Assembly (NCBI RefSeq): GCF_030770395.1
Contig: NZ_CP132480.1
Location: forward strand, 3,687,072 to 3,751,071
Direction: 5' to 3'
DNA length: 64,000 nt
Source: Telluria beijingensis
Lineage (GTDB): Bacteria > Pseudomonadota > Gammaproteobacteria > Burkholderiales > Burkholderiaceae_D
The position numbers and the translations under genes are program-made. Numbering within the stretch: the stretch's first letter is position 1; every line of letters starts with the position of its first letter. Of this stretch, positions 46,199 to 55,245 are shown piece after piece. Under the pieces are notes generated by a model. That model did not search any database. It was not told the DNA's origin and worked only from the letters and a program-made list of their open reading frames with translations.

Positions 46199-47394
46199 AA
46201 ACCGATCACGAAGCGGGCGCCCTTGCCCACCGATTTCGCGTAGCGCACGGTGCCGCCGTTGGCGTGGACCAGCTGGCGCACCATCGCCAGGCCGATGCCG
46301 CCGCCCTGCTTCTTCGTCGTGTAGAACGGCGTGAAGATATGGGCGACCTGCGCTTCAAGAATGCCTGCGCCGTCGTCGACGACCTCGATGCGCAGGCGGC
46401 TGCCGCGCACCAGGCGCGCCTCGACCCGGGCGCAACCGCCAGCCTGCGTGGCCTCGAAGGCATTCTTGAGCAGGTTGATCAGCGCCTGTTCCAGTTGGCC
46501 GGGATCGGCCATCAATTCCAGCGACGCCGGCTCGACCGCGAACGCGAGCTCCCCTCCGCGCGCGCGCCAGGCCGGCCCGACCAGCGCATCCACCCGTCCG
46601 AACAAGGCGGCCAGCGCCACGCGCTCGGGCCGCGCGGGCGGCACGTTCGACAGGCTGCGGTAGCTGGCGACGAAGTCGACCAGGCTGTCGGCGCGGCGGT
46701 TGATCGCGCCGAGGGCGGTCTGGAGGTCGGCGCCGACATCAAGCGGCAGGTCGGCCTGGAATTCGATCAGTAAATCGTGCGCGGTGCGCGACAGCGAGGC
46801 CACCGGCGTCAGCGAATTCATGATCTCGTGGGTCAGCACGTGCACCAGCTGGCGCCATGATTTCAGGGCCTCGGCTTCCAGCTCGCTCTCGACCGGCATC
46901 AGCGCGACCAGGCGCTGCGGCGCGCCGTGCAGAGTCAGCATCGAGACGGCAACCAGTGCCCGTTCGACGCCGCGCTCGGTATCGAACTCGATCAGCCGGC
47001 GCCGGTCTTCCAGCGTGGCCAGCTGGCGATACAGCGCGCCGGGATCGACGGCGCGGCCGGGCGCCACCAGCTTGCGCGCACTGGCGTTGAGCGGCGCCAC
47101 CTCGCCATCACCATCGACGCAAAACAGGGCGATCGGCGCATGTTCGAGGCGCGCTTCAAAGGCCAACGCATTCTCGACCAGTGAACGCTGGTCGATGCTG
47201 GGCGCCGCTTCGACCAGCATAGCCGGCTGCGATCGGGCCAGCCGCTCCACGCACCACCACATCAACGCCAGCAAGGGCAAGGCAACCAGGGCGCACAGGA
47301 CCAGCATGCGCGGCGACTCGCGCAGCGCACCGGCGCCGAAGGCCAGCGCGAGCATGCCGGCCAAGGCCAGCCAGATGCCGACCCTAGATGCCAT
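46195..47394 (-). CDS. Sensor histidine kinase (NtrB/NtrY-like)
   Basis: A membrane histidine kinase of 399 residues: two N-terminal transmembrane segments (about 5-50) with a very short periplasmic part, a PAS-like domain (about 80-170), a phosphoacceptor helix with His in 'LTHEIMNSLTPVAS' and a HATPase domain with N box 'INLLKNAFEA', 'DDGAGI' and 'GGGIGLAMV'. The lack of a periplasmic sensor suggests that it senses in the membrane or cytoplasm. It overlaps the response regulator gene by 11 bp and is its partner. Confidence 0.93.
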   Translation of the reverse strand: MASRVGIWLALAGMLALAFGAGALRESPRMLVLCALVALPLLALMWWCVERLARSQPAMLVEAAPSIDQRSLVENALAFEARLEHAPIALFCVDGDGEVAPLNASARKLVAPGRAVDPGALYRQLATLEDRRRLIEFDTERGVERALVAVSMLTLHGAPQRLVALMPVESELEAEALKSWRQLVHVLTHEIMNSLTPVASLSRTAHDLLIEFQADLPLDVGADLQTALGAINRRADSLVDFVASYRSLSNVPPARPERVALAALFGRVDALVGPAWRARGGELAFAVEPASLELMADPGQLEQALINLLKNAFEATQAGGCARVEARLVRGSRLRIEVVDDGAGILEAQVAHIFTPFYTTKKQGGGIGLAMVRQLVHANGGTVRYAKSVGKGARFVIGF

Positions 47395-48715
47395 GCTTGC
47401 CCAGCTTGCGGTACAGGGCCGCGCGGCTCAGGCCGAGTAGGCGCGCGGCCAGGCTGATATTGCCCTTGGCCTGCTCCATGGCGGCGGCGATGGTGTCGCG
47501 TTCCAGGGCGCCGAGCTTGAATTCTTCGCCCACCGGCGCCGGTGCTGCCAACGGGGCTGGCGCCGCCAGGCCGAAATCGTCGACCTGGTAGTCGGATTGA
47601 CGCCCGAGGATGACGGCGCGCTCGCAGGCGTGGCGCAGCGCGCGCACATTGCCCGGCCAGTCCCAGGCGCACAGGCGGTCCAGCGCCCCGGGCGCGAGCT
47701 CGCGCACCGGCCGGCCATACTGCCCTTCGTACAGCGACAGGTAGTGGTGCAGCAGCGCCGGGATGTCGTCGCGCCGTTCGCGCAGCGGCGGCACGCGGAT
47801 CACGATGGTGTTCAAGCGAAACAGCAGGTCGGTGCGGAACACCGAGGCATCGAACAGGCTGGCTTCGTCGAGATTGGTGGCGCTGACGATGCGCACGTCG
47901 ACCGGCTCGGCGCGGTCGGCGCCCACCGGCGTCACCTGCCGGCGCTCCAGCACCGTCAGCAGCTTGGCTTGCGCCGCCAGCGGCAGGTTGCCGATCTCGT
48001 CGAGAAACAGGGTGCCGCCGTGGGCCGCCTGGAAGCGGCCCGCGCGGTCGGTCCGGGCGTCGGTGAAGGCGCCGCGCCGGTGGCCGAACATCTCGCTCTC
48101 GAAGGTCGCCTCCGGCACGGCGCCCATGTCGACCGCCAGGAAGGCGGCGTCGGCAAGCGCCGACGCTGAATGGATGGCGCGCGCGACCAGTTCCTTGCCC
48201 ACGCCGTTCTCGCCCAGCACCATCACATTGGCCGCGGTCGGCGCCACGCTGGCGATCATCGCTTTTACCTCCTGCATGGCGGCCGACTCTCCCATCAGGC
48301 TGGCGTCGACGCTGGCGGCCCGGGTGCTGCGCCGCGCCAGCGCGGCATCGACCGCGGCCAGCAGGCGCGCATTGTCCCAGGGCTTGGTGATGAAGTCGCC
48401 GGCGCCGCGCTTGAGCGCTTCCACCGCCAGCGGCACGTCGGCGTAGGCGGTCAGCACGATCACCGCCGGCGCTTGCGGCAAGGCGCGCAGGCGATCGAGC
48501 ACCGCGAGTCCCTCGGCGCCATCGATGCGGCCCGGCGTGAAGTTCAGGTCGAGCAGGACGACGTCCGGCACGCCGGCTTCCAGCATGGACGCGAGCCGCG
48601 CCGGATCGCCCTCGGTCGCCACCGCGCCGTGGCGCCGGCGCAGCAGTATCTGCGCGGCGCAGGCGACGTCGGGGTCGTCGTCGAGGATCAGGATGCGCGC
48701 GGTGGAGTCAGGCAT
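47384..48715 (-). CDS. Sigma-54-dependent response regulator (NtrC family)
   Basis: A 443-residue activator: receiver domain with phospho-Asp in 'VVLLDLNF', AAA+ domain with Walker A GENGVGKE, 'FLDEIGNLPL' and the sigma-54 loop, and a Fis-type helix-turn-helix ('NISLAARLLGLSRAALYRKL'). The loop reads GAFTDA instead of the canonical GAFTGA; this variant occurs in a subset of the family. It is divergent from the HlyD/ABC operon, which has a sigma-54 promoter and palindromic upstream sites, so that operon is the obvious target. It overlaps the kinase gene. Confidence 0.94.
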   Translation of the reverse strand: MPDSTARILILDDDPDVACAAQILLRRRHGAVATEGDPARLASMLEAGVPDVVLLDLNFTPGRIDGAEGLAVLDRLRALPQAPAVIVLTAYADVPLAVEALKRGAGDFITKPWDNARLLAAVDAALARRSTRAASVDASLMGESAAMQEVKAMIASVAPTAANVMVLGENGVGKELVARAIHSASALADAAFLAVDMGAVPEATFESEMFGHRRGAFTDARTDRAGRFQAAHGGTLFLDEIGNLPLAAQAKLLTVLERRQVTPVGADRAEPVDVRIVSATNLDEASLFDASVFRTDLLFRLNTIVIRVPPLRERRDDIPALLHHYLSLYEGQYGRPVRELAPGALDRLCAWDWPGNVRALRHACERAVILGRQSDYQVDDFGLAAPAPLAAPAPVGEEFKLGALERDTIAAAMEQAKGNISLAARLLGLSRAALYRKLGKHGI

Positions 48716-48788
48716 TGCGGTCGGGGTGGACAGGTCAGCAGGCATTCTAGCAGCGCAAACAGGCGCTTGCGAACACCCGCCGCACACC

Positions 48789-48827
48789 TGTTCGGAGTCG
48801 CACACCCGACCTGTCCGGAAGCGGACA
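48789..48827. promoter_or_regulatory. Two enhancer-like palindromes (UAS) for the NtrC-type regulator
   Basis: TGTCCGGAAGCGGACA (48812-48827) has perfect 6-bp arms around GAAG. TGTTCGGAGTCGCACA (48789-48804) is a degenerate copy 23 bp upstream, about two helical turns. Their centres fall near -76 and -99 relative to the expected sigma-54 start, the normal enhancer range. Confidence 0.78.
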
Positions 48828-48868
48828 CTTCGCGCCGAAAAACCCGTCCACCGCCCCGAAAAAGCCCA

Positions 48869-48884
48869 TGGCACGCCGCTTGCA
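48869..48884 (+). promoter_or_regulatory. Sigma-54 (-24/-12) promoter of the HlyD/ABC operon
   Basis: TGGCACG-N4-TTGCA matches the sigma-54 consensus exactly in both boxes. Initiation is expected about 12 bp after the GC of the -12 box, near 48895. Confidence 0.92.
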
Positions 48885-48935
48885 ATGAGTCCAGGCATGG
48901 ACCAGATACCCCCACCCGCCGTCACCGGCGCCGCC

Positions 48936-50180
48936 ATGGACGAGACGCTGCCGCCACGGCGCGGCCGGCGCTTCTTGCGCATCGCCTTGTCGCTCACCAC
49001 CCTCGTCGCAGGCAGCCTGCTGCTGTGGCAGATGCTGCCGCGCGGCCTCGCCGTCGAACTGCGTGACGTGCGCATCGCCGGCGTCGAAGCCGGCGTGTTC
49101 CGCGACGAGATCGTGGTGCGCGCGCTGGCAGAGCCGCTCAATTCGATCATGCTCGATGCGGTCGAATCCGGCCGCGTCGAGGAAGTCTTCGCCCGCGATG
49201 GGCAAACGGTGAAGAAAGGCGACCTGCTGTTTCGCCTGTCGAACCCGCAGCGCAACCTCGAGCTGCTGGCGCGCCAGGCCGAACACGCGCAGCAGATCTC
49301 GAACCTGGCCAACCTGCAAGTGGCGCAAGAAGCCGTGCGGACCGACCACCAGCGCCGCTTGGGCGACCTCGCCTTCGCGCTCGAGCAAAACGAGAAGCAG
49401 CACGCCCGCAATGCCCGCCTGGCGCGGGACGGTTTCATCTCCACAGTGGCGCTCGAAGAATCGCAGGACAAGCTGGCCCAGGCGCGCCGTGCCCTGGACC
49501 AGGAACGGCGCGGCATGGCGCTCGAACAGGGGGTCAGGCAGCGCGCGTTGAACCAGATGGACCAGGCGATCCGCGGCCTGGCCTCCGGCCTGGAGCTCGT
49601 GGCCGCCGCGGTCGACGCGCTGGCGGTGCGCGCGCCCAGCGACGGCGTGCTGACCGACTTCCGGCTGCTGGTCGGCCAGGCGGTGCGCCAGGACCAGCCC
49701 ATCGGCCGCATCGACGATCCGAACCGTTTCAAGCTCAGCGCCCAGGTCGACGAGTTCTACCTGAGCCGCGTCAACCCGGGCCGCGAAGGCCGCGTCGCCC
49801 AGGACGGCGAAACGTATCCGCTGCGGGTGGGCACCGTCTACCCGCAGATCAAGGAGGGGCGTTTTCTCGCCGAACTGGTGTTCACCGAGCGCCAGCCGGA
49901 CGTGATCAGCCCCGGCCAGGGCATGGACGTGCGGCTGACCCTCGGCCAGAGCGCGCGCGCCCTGCTGCTGCCGAACGGCGCCTTCGCCAACGACGGCGGC
50001 GGCGCCTGGGCCTTCGTCGTCGCCGGCGACGGCGGCCACGCGGTCAGGCGCGACATCAAGCTCGGACGGCGCAGCAGCACCCAGGTCGAGGTGCTGGCAG
50101 GCCTCGCCGCCGGCGAGAAAGTCATCGTCTCCGGCTATGCCTCCTTCGGCAAGGCCGAACGGCTGCGGCTGACCGATTGA
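48936..50180 (+). CDS. HlyD/MacA-type periplasmic adaptor of an ABC efflux system
   Basis: A membrane-fusion protein of 414 residues: one N-terminal transmembrane segment ('FLRIALSLTTLVAGSLLLW'), a biotinyl-lipoyl-like half ('VESGRVEEVFARDGQTVKKG'), a long coiled-coil hairpin (about 110-220) and the matching half ('VRAPSDGVLTDFRLLVGQAV') with beta-barrel. It should bridge the ABC permease and an outer-membrane channel not encoded here. In-frame ATGs at 48885 and 48897 lie in or at the start of the sigma-54 transcript, so the ATG at 48936 is preferred, although its Shine-Dalgarno is poor. Confidence 0.88.
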   Translation: MDETLPPRRGRRFLRIALSLTTLVAGSLLLWQMLPRGLAVELRDVRIAGVEAGVFRDEIVVRALAEPLNSIMLDAVESGRVEEVFARDGQTVKKGDLLFRLSNPQRNLELLARQAEHAQQISNLANLQVAQEAVRTDHQRRLGDLAFALEQNEKQHARNARLARDGFISTVALEESQDKLAQARRALDQERRGMALEQGVRQRALNQMDQAIRGLASGLELVAAAVDALAVRAPSDGVLTDFRLLVGQAVRQDQPIGRIDDPNRFKLSAQVDEFYLSRVNPGREGRVAQDGETYPLRVGTVYPQIKEGRFLAELVFTERQPDVISPGQGMDVRLTLGQSARALLLPNGAFANDGGGAWAFVVAGDGGHAVRRDIKLGRRSSTQVEVLAGLAAGEKVIVSGYASFGKAERLRLTD

Positions 50181-50220
50181 ACCGGCGGTTTATCATCATC
50201 ACATCGAACAGGAAAACACC

Positions 50221-50901
50221 ATGCTCAAGCTTTCAGGCGTCAGCAAGATCCACGTGGCCGGCGACGTCCGGACCACGGCCCTCGACCGCATCGACCTCGA
50301 GATCGGCGCCGGCGAATACGTCGCCATCACCGGCCCTTCGGGCTGCGGCAAGTCGACCCTCCTGGGCCTGCTTGGCCTGCTCGACGTGCCGACCTCCGGC
50401 ACCTTCCTGTTCGACGGCCATGACGTCGGCGGCTGGAGCGAGGCGCGCCTGAACGGGCTGCGGCGCGGCATGGTCGGCTTCATCTTCCAAAGCTTCAACC
50501 TGATCGAGGAATTGAGCGTGTTCGAGAACGTCGAACTGGCGCTCGAATATACGGGCGTCCCAGGCGCCGAACGCCGCCGCCGCGTGCAGGCCATGCTGGA
50601 CCGCCTGGGCGTGGCCCACCGCAGCAGGCACCGGCCATCGCAGCTGTCGGGCGGCCAGCAGCAGCGGGTGGCGATCGCGCGCGCGCTGGTGGCCGGTCCG
50701 GCCGTCCTGCTGGCCGACGAACCGACCGGCAATCTCGACACCGCCCATGGCGACGAGGTGATGCGCCTGCTGCGCACCATCAATGCCGAAGGCACGACGG
50801 TGGTGATGGTCACCCACTCGGCCGCGCACGCGGCCCAGGCTTCGCGCACCGTGCGCCTGCTCGATGGCCGCATCGTGGTCGACGCGCTGCAGGCAGCTTG
50901 A
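50221..50901 (+). CDS. ABC transporter ATP-binding protein (MacB/LolD type)
   Basis: A 226-residue ATPase with Walker A GPSGCGKST, Q loop 'IFQSFNLIEELSVFENV', signature LSGGQQQR, Walker B 'LLADEPTGNLD' and H loop 'MVTHSA'. It belongs to the type VII mechanotransmission group that works with FtsX-like permeases. It lies between the adaptor (40 bp upstream) and the permease (10 bp downstream). Confidence 0.95.
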   Translation: MLKLSGVSKIHVAGDVRTTALDRIDLEIGAGEYVAITGPSGCGKSTLLGLLGLLDVPTSGTFLFDGHDVGGWSEARLNGLRRGMVGFIFQSFNLIEELSVFENVELALEYTGVPGAERRRRVQAMLDRLGVAHRSRHRPSQLSGGQQQRVAIARALVAGPAVLLADEPTGNLDTAHGDEVMRLLRTINAEGTTVVMVTHSAAHAAQASRTVRLLDGRIVVDALQAA

Positions 50902-50911
50902 GGAGGCCGGT

Positions 50912-53320
50912 ATGCTGCTGCGCGATTTCCGTATCGGCTGGCGACTGCTGGCCAAGGACCGCTCGTACTCGGCGGTCGTGATCCTCGGGCTGGCGACCGG
51001 TATCGCCGCCTGCTTCCTGCTGCTCGGCCTGGTGCGCCATGCCTTTTCTTATGACCGCCACGTGCCGGAGCATGAACAGGTATTCCGGCTGCTGTCACGC
51101 TGGAACCTGGAGCTGCTCGGGACCAAATGGGATCCCATGACCAGCCTGCCCGCGCGCGACGCCGCCCTCGCCAGCGGCCAGCCGCTGCTTGCCACGGCCT
51201 TTGTCCAGCGCCCCCTGGATGCGCGCGTCGGCAACCAGGTGAAGGCGTTCAACCTGACCCTGGTCGACCCGGCATTCCAGCAGATCTTTTCGCCCGTGGT
51301 CGTGGCCGGCGACCTGCAGGCGGCGCTCACCCGCCCCGGGGCCCTGGCGCTCAGCCGCGCCACCGCGCTCAAGCTGTTCGGCCGCATCGACGTGATCGGC
51401 GCCACGCTGCAGGGCGATGGCGCCGCCTATAGCGTGGCGGCAGTGCTGGAAGACCAGCCTGCGGCCACGACCACGCCCTATGAGGCCCTGGCCGGTTTCG
51501 ATGGACCGTTCCTGCCCGACGAAGTGCGCCGTGAACTGGCGCGCTCCTGGGGCTTCAGCGGCGGCAGTGTGTACCTGAAACTGCTGCCCGGCGCCGACCG
51601 GGAAGCGGTACTCGATGCCATCCAGCGCCAGTTGCGCGCATCGAGCCTGGTGCGCAGCCATTTTCCTGAACAGGTGGCGGCCCTGGGCGGGCGCAACCTG
51701 ATCGACTACCGGCTCGACCCGCTCGCCGATGCCTACCTGGCGCCCGATGTGGACGGCGCGATGATCGTGCACGGCAACCGCCAAGGCATGCTGGGCCTGG
51801 CCGTCGTTGCCGGCCTGATCCTGCTGCTGGCAGCCACCAATTACGTCAACCTGGCCACCGTGCGCACGCTGGCGCGCCAGCGAGAGATCGCGATGCGCAA
51901 GGTGCTGGGGGCCTCGGCGAGCGCGGTGGCGCGCCAGTTCCTGGCCGAGTCAGTGCTGATCTGCCTGCTCGCAACCCTGCTCGGGCTGCTGCTGGCGTGG
52001 CTGCTGCTGCCGGTGTTTTCCGATCTCGTGCAGCGCCAGTTCGACGCCATGTTCAGCCCCGACGCGCTGGCCGCCACGCTGGCGCTCGGCGTGCTGCTCG
52101 GGCTGGCCGCCGGCGCCTATCCAGGCTGGTCGGCGCTGCGGGTGCGTCCCGGCGCCGCCCTGGCGGGACGCGGCGCCAGCGAGACCGCGCGCGGTTTGTG
52201 GCTGCGGCGTGCGCTGACCATCGTGCAACTGGCGACCGCCATGGGGCTGACGGCCACCACCCTGGCGGTGAGCTGGCAGACGCGCCATGCCAGCTCGCTG
52301 GATCCCGGCTTCGACATGGCGCCGCTGTTGATGTTCCCATCGATCAACGATGCACGCGATGCGCGCATCCGCGCCCTGCGCGACGAGATCGCCCGCTTGC
52401 CCGACGTGGCCGGCGTGGCGTTGTCGCATATGCCGTTCAGCGTCGGACACAATATCACCAGCTTGCGGCGCGAAGGCGGCGAGGTACTCGATCTGGAAAA
52501 CTATGCCGTCAGCCCGGAATTCTTCGCCGTGCTCGGCGTCAGGCCGCTGGCCGGGCGCCTGTTCGATCCATCGCTGGACAAACCGAAGCAGCCCGACCGG
52601 GTCGTGATCAATGCCAGTGCCGCGCGCCGACTCGGTTTCGCCAGCCCGCATGACGCGATCGGCAAGACGCTTCTCAGGCCCGGGAAGACCCGGGACGCCC
52701 TGCAAATCGTGGGCATTGCGCCCGACATCCGCCATCGTTCGGCGCGCGATGAACAGTCGCCCGTCGCCTACATCCTGAACGACCGGGTCGGCATGTTCAC
52801 CGTACGCACCCGCGCCAATCCGGACGCAACTGCGCGCGACATCGAGACGCTGTGGCCACGCCACTTCCCGAACGAGACCATCGGCGTGGTGCGCATGCAG
52901 AAGGTCAGCTCGGACCTGTTCTACGCCGACGACCTGCGCCTGTCGCAACTGCTGGCGGCATCGAGCGTCATCGCCAGCGCCATCGCGGCCTTCGGCATCT
53001 ATGTGCTGGCCGCCTACAGCGTGCAAAGAAGGGAAAAGGAAATCGTGCTGCGCAAGCTGTACGGCGCCAGCCGCGGCGCCATCGGGCGCCTGGTGGCGCG
53101 CGATATCGGCCTGCTGGTGGCGGGCGGCGCCGCGCTCGGCCTGCCGCTGGCCTGGCTGGCGATCCAGCACTACATGAACGGATTCGCCACCCAGGCGCCG
53201 GTCGGCGGCTGGATGCTGGCGCTGGGACTGTTGCTGGCCTGCGCGGTGGCGCTGGCGGCCACCGTGCGCCACGCGCTGGCGGCGATGCGCCTGCGGCCGG
53301 CGCAGGCGCTGAGGGAATAG
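50912..53320 (+). CDS. FtsX/MacB-like ABC transporter permease (duplicated, eight-helix)
   Basis: An 802-residue permease with an N-terminal transmembrane helix and a MacB-PCD periplasmic domain, then three helices with 'RQREIAMRKVLGASASAVARQ', and a second copy of that arrangement ending with 'RREKEIVLRKLYGASRGAIG'. This tandem layout is typical of antimicrobial-peptide or lipoprotein-related exporters. Together with the adaptor and ATPase it likely exports a peptide or protects the envelope. GAGGAGG sets the start. It is the last gene of the sigma-54 operon. Confidence 0.9.
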   Translation: MLLRDFRIGWRLLAKDRSYSAVVILGLATGIAACFLLLGLVRHAFSYDRHVPEHEQVFRLLSRWNLELLGTKWDPMTSLPARDAALASGQPLLATAFVQRPLDARVGNQVKAFNLTLVDPAFQQIFSPVVVAGDLQAALTRPGALALSRATALKLFGRIDVIGATLQGDGAAYSVAAVLEDQPAATTTPYEALAGFDGPFLPDEVRRELARSWGFSGGSVYLKLLPGADREAVLDAIQRQLRASSLVRSHFPEQVAALGGRNLIDYRLDPLADAYLAPDVDGAMIVHGNRQGMLGLAVVAGLILLLAATNYVNLATVRTLARQREIAMRKVLGASASAVARQFLAESVLICLLATLLGLLLAWLLLPVFSDLVQRQFDAMFSPDALAATLALGVLLGLAAGAYPGWSALRVRPGAALAGRGASETARGLWLRRALTIVQLATAMGLTATTLAVSWQTRHASSLDPGFDMAPLLMFPSINDARDARIRALRDEIARLPDVAGVALSHMPFSVGHNITSLRREGGEVLDLENYAVSPEFFAVLGVRPLAGRLFDPSLDKPKQPDRVVINASAARRLGFASPHDAIGKTLLRPGKTRDALQIVGIAPDIRHRSARDEQSPVAYILNDRVGMFTVRTRANPDATARDIETLWPRHFPNETIGVVRMQKVSSDLFYADDLRLSQLLAASSVIASAIAAFGIYVLAAYSVQRREKEIVLRKLYGASRGAIGRLVARDIGLLVAGGAALGLPLAWLAIQHYMNGFATQAPVGGWMLALGLLLACAVALAATVRHALAAMRLRPAQALRE

Positions 53321-53321
53321 C

Positions 53322-54803
53322 TTATTTGACCGGGGCGTCGTCGCGCACGCCGGCCTGCAGCTTGCGCCTGGCGGCGGCGCGCTGTTCCCAGTAGTGCGCG
53401 TTCTCGATCCCGAGCGGCGCCGGATCGAATTCCGGGTCCTTGCCGGCCTTCTTCTGGGCCTCGTAGTCGCGCAGGCACTTGAAGGCCACCTTGTGCAGCA
53501 TGACGATGGCGACGATGTTCAGCCAGGCCATCAGGCCGACGCCGATATCGCCCAGGCCCCAGGCCACGTCGGCGGTCTTGACCGCGCCGTAGATGGTGGC
53601 CGAGACGATGCACAGCTTGAGCACGAAGGGCAGCCATGGATGGCGGCCGTGGCGGTCCATGTAGGCGATATTGGTCTCGGCGATGTAGTAGTAGGCGACG
53701 ATGGTGGTGAAGGCGAAGAACAGCAGCGCGATCGCCACGAACAGCGCGCCGAAGCCCGGCAGCGTGTTCTCGAGCGCGGTCTGGACATAGCCCGGCCCCG
53801 AGGCCACGCCCTGCACGCCGACGAACACCGGCGCGCCATCCGGCGTCTCGACGTTGTACTGGCCCGTCATCAGGAGCATGAAGGCGGTCGCCGAGCACAC
53901 CAGCAGGGTGTCGATATAGATCGAGAAGCCCTGCACCAGGCCCTGCGCGGCAGGGTGGCTCACTTCGGCCGCCGAGGAAGCGTGCGGGCCGGTGCCCTGG
54001 CCGGCCTCGTTCGAATAGATGCCGCGCTTGACGCCCCACTGGATCGCCAGGCCGAGCATGGCGCCGAAGCCGGCGTCCAGGCCGAAGGCCGAGCTGAAGA
54101 TCAGTTGCAGCACGGCCGGTAGCTCGCCGATGTTCATCGCCACGATCACGATCGCCACCAGGATATAGGCGGCGGCCATGAACGGCACCACGACTTCGGC
54201 GAAGCTGGCGATGCGGCGCACGCCGCCGAAGATGATGATGGCCAGCACCACGGCCAGGCCGATGCCGGTGTAGAGCGGGTCGATGCCGGCGGCGGTCCTC
54301 AGGCCCTCGGCGATCGAGTTGGCCTGCACGCCCGGCAGCAGCAGCCCGGTCGCGAACAGGGTCGCGATGGCGAAGGTCCAGGCATAGCGCTTCATGCCCA
54401 GGCCCTTCTCGATATAGAAGGCGGGGCCGCCGCGGTACTGGTTGCCGACCGGCTCCTTGTAGACCTGGCCCAGGGTCGACTCGACGAAGGCCGAGCTGGC
54501 GCCGAGGAAGGCCATCATCCACATCCAGAACACCGCGCCCGGGCCGCCGAAGGTGATCGCGGTGGCCACGCCGGCGATATTGCCGGTGCCGACCCGGCCG
54601 GCCAGGGTCATGGCCAGGGCCTGGAACGAGGACACGCCCTGCTCCGAGCTTTTCCCTTCGCGCATCAGGCGCACCATCTCGCGCACGTGGCGCAGTTGCA
54701 GGAAGCGCGAACGCAGCGAGAAATACAGCCCGGCCCCCAGGCACAGGGCAATCATGATGGGGCTCCAGATGATGCCGTTGACGGCGTTGACCAGATCGAG
54801 CAT
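53322..54803 (-). CDS. Sodium:alanine symporter (AGCS family)
   Basis: A 493-residue inner-membrane symporter for alanine or glycine with Na+. About eleven hydrophobic segments are present, with the family signatures 'GRVGTGNIAGVATAITFGGPG' (part of the substrate and sodium site), 'GAVFWMWMMAFLGASSAFVES' and 'YSNEAGQGTGPHASSAAEVSHP'. AAGGA lies upstream of the chosen ATG; an upstream in-frame extension is not supported. It stands alone and converges on the ABC permease, with only 1 bp between the two stop codons. Confidence 0.95.
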   Translation of the reverse strand: MLDLVNAVNGIIWSPIMIALCLGAGLYFSLRSRFLQLRHVREMVRLMREGKSSEQGVSSFQALAMTLAGRVGTGNIAGVATAITFGGPGAVFWMWMMAFLGASSAFVESTLGQVYKEPVGNQYRGGPAFYIEKGLGMKRYAWTFAIATLFATGLLLPGVQANSIAEGLRTAAGIDPLYTGIGLAVVLAIIIFGGVRRIASFAEVVVPFMAAAYILVAIVIVAMNIGELPAVLQLIFSSAFGLDAGFGAMLGLAIQWGVKRGIYSNEAGQGTGPHASSAAEVSHPAAQGLVQGFSIYIDTLLVCSATAFMLLMTGQYNVETPDGAPVFVGVQGVASGPGYVQTALENTLPGFGALFVAIALLFFAFTTIVAYYYIAETNIAYMDRHGRHPWLPFVLKLCIVSATIYGAVKTADVAWGLGDIGVGLMAWLNIVAIVMLHKVAFKCLRDYEAQKKAGKDPEFDPAPLGIENAHYWEQRAAARRKLQAGVRDDAPVK

Positions 54804-54943
54804 GCGATGTCCTTGTGGCGAAAAGATGCCACAAGATACAGCAATTAATAGAAAACTTGCATGGAAAAAAATAGAGTGGTTGCAACACGCCATGCTACCG
54901 ATGCAGGAAATAGCGCTACGTTAAGTCGTGCTAAGATCGCCCC

Positions 54944-55141
54944 ATGGACCGACGAAGCGATTACAAGACCTCCCTGCGCATCGACGCCGTGCTGCACGAG
55001 GCGCCGCTGGAGCAGCGCGCAACGGCCGCACGCCAGCTTGCCGAGCTCGGGGTGCCGCTCGACGTCACGATGCGCGTGCTGACCCGCCCGGCCGAGCGGC
55101 GCCACCAGGTCACGCCTGAAGACGTGCGCAACGCGCCGTAG
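54944..55141 (+). CDS. Small protein of unknown function (65 residues)
   Basis: A 65-residue basic protein, 'MDRRSDYKTSLRIDAVLHEA' followed by a helical part and the C-terminal 'HQVTPEDVRNAP'. It has no signal or membrane segment and no family I recognise. A TAAGAT at 54932-54937 lies 6 nt before the ATG, with no Shine-Dalgarno, so if it is transcribed from there the message would be leaderless. Codon usage looks typical of the genome. Confidence 0.55.
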   Translation: MDRRSDYKTSLRIDAVLHEAPLEQRATAARQLAELGVPLDVTMRVLTRPAERRHQVTPEDVRNAP

Positions 55142-55245
55142 ACGTCAATACCGGTTTTGGAAGGAATCCTCTGATTCAGGCCCATCCAGTGCGCAAGCGG
55201 CTTTGCTACACTCTGCCGTACCAACAACAACACTGGAGATACCCC

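Noticed and set aside
48525..48935. Upstream extension of the HlyD reading frame to 48525.
   Set aside because: It would overlap the response regulator gene antisense and precede the sigma-54 promoter; the extra residues have shadow-frame composition.
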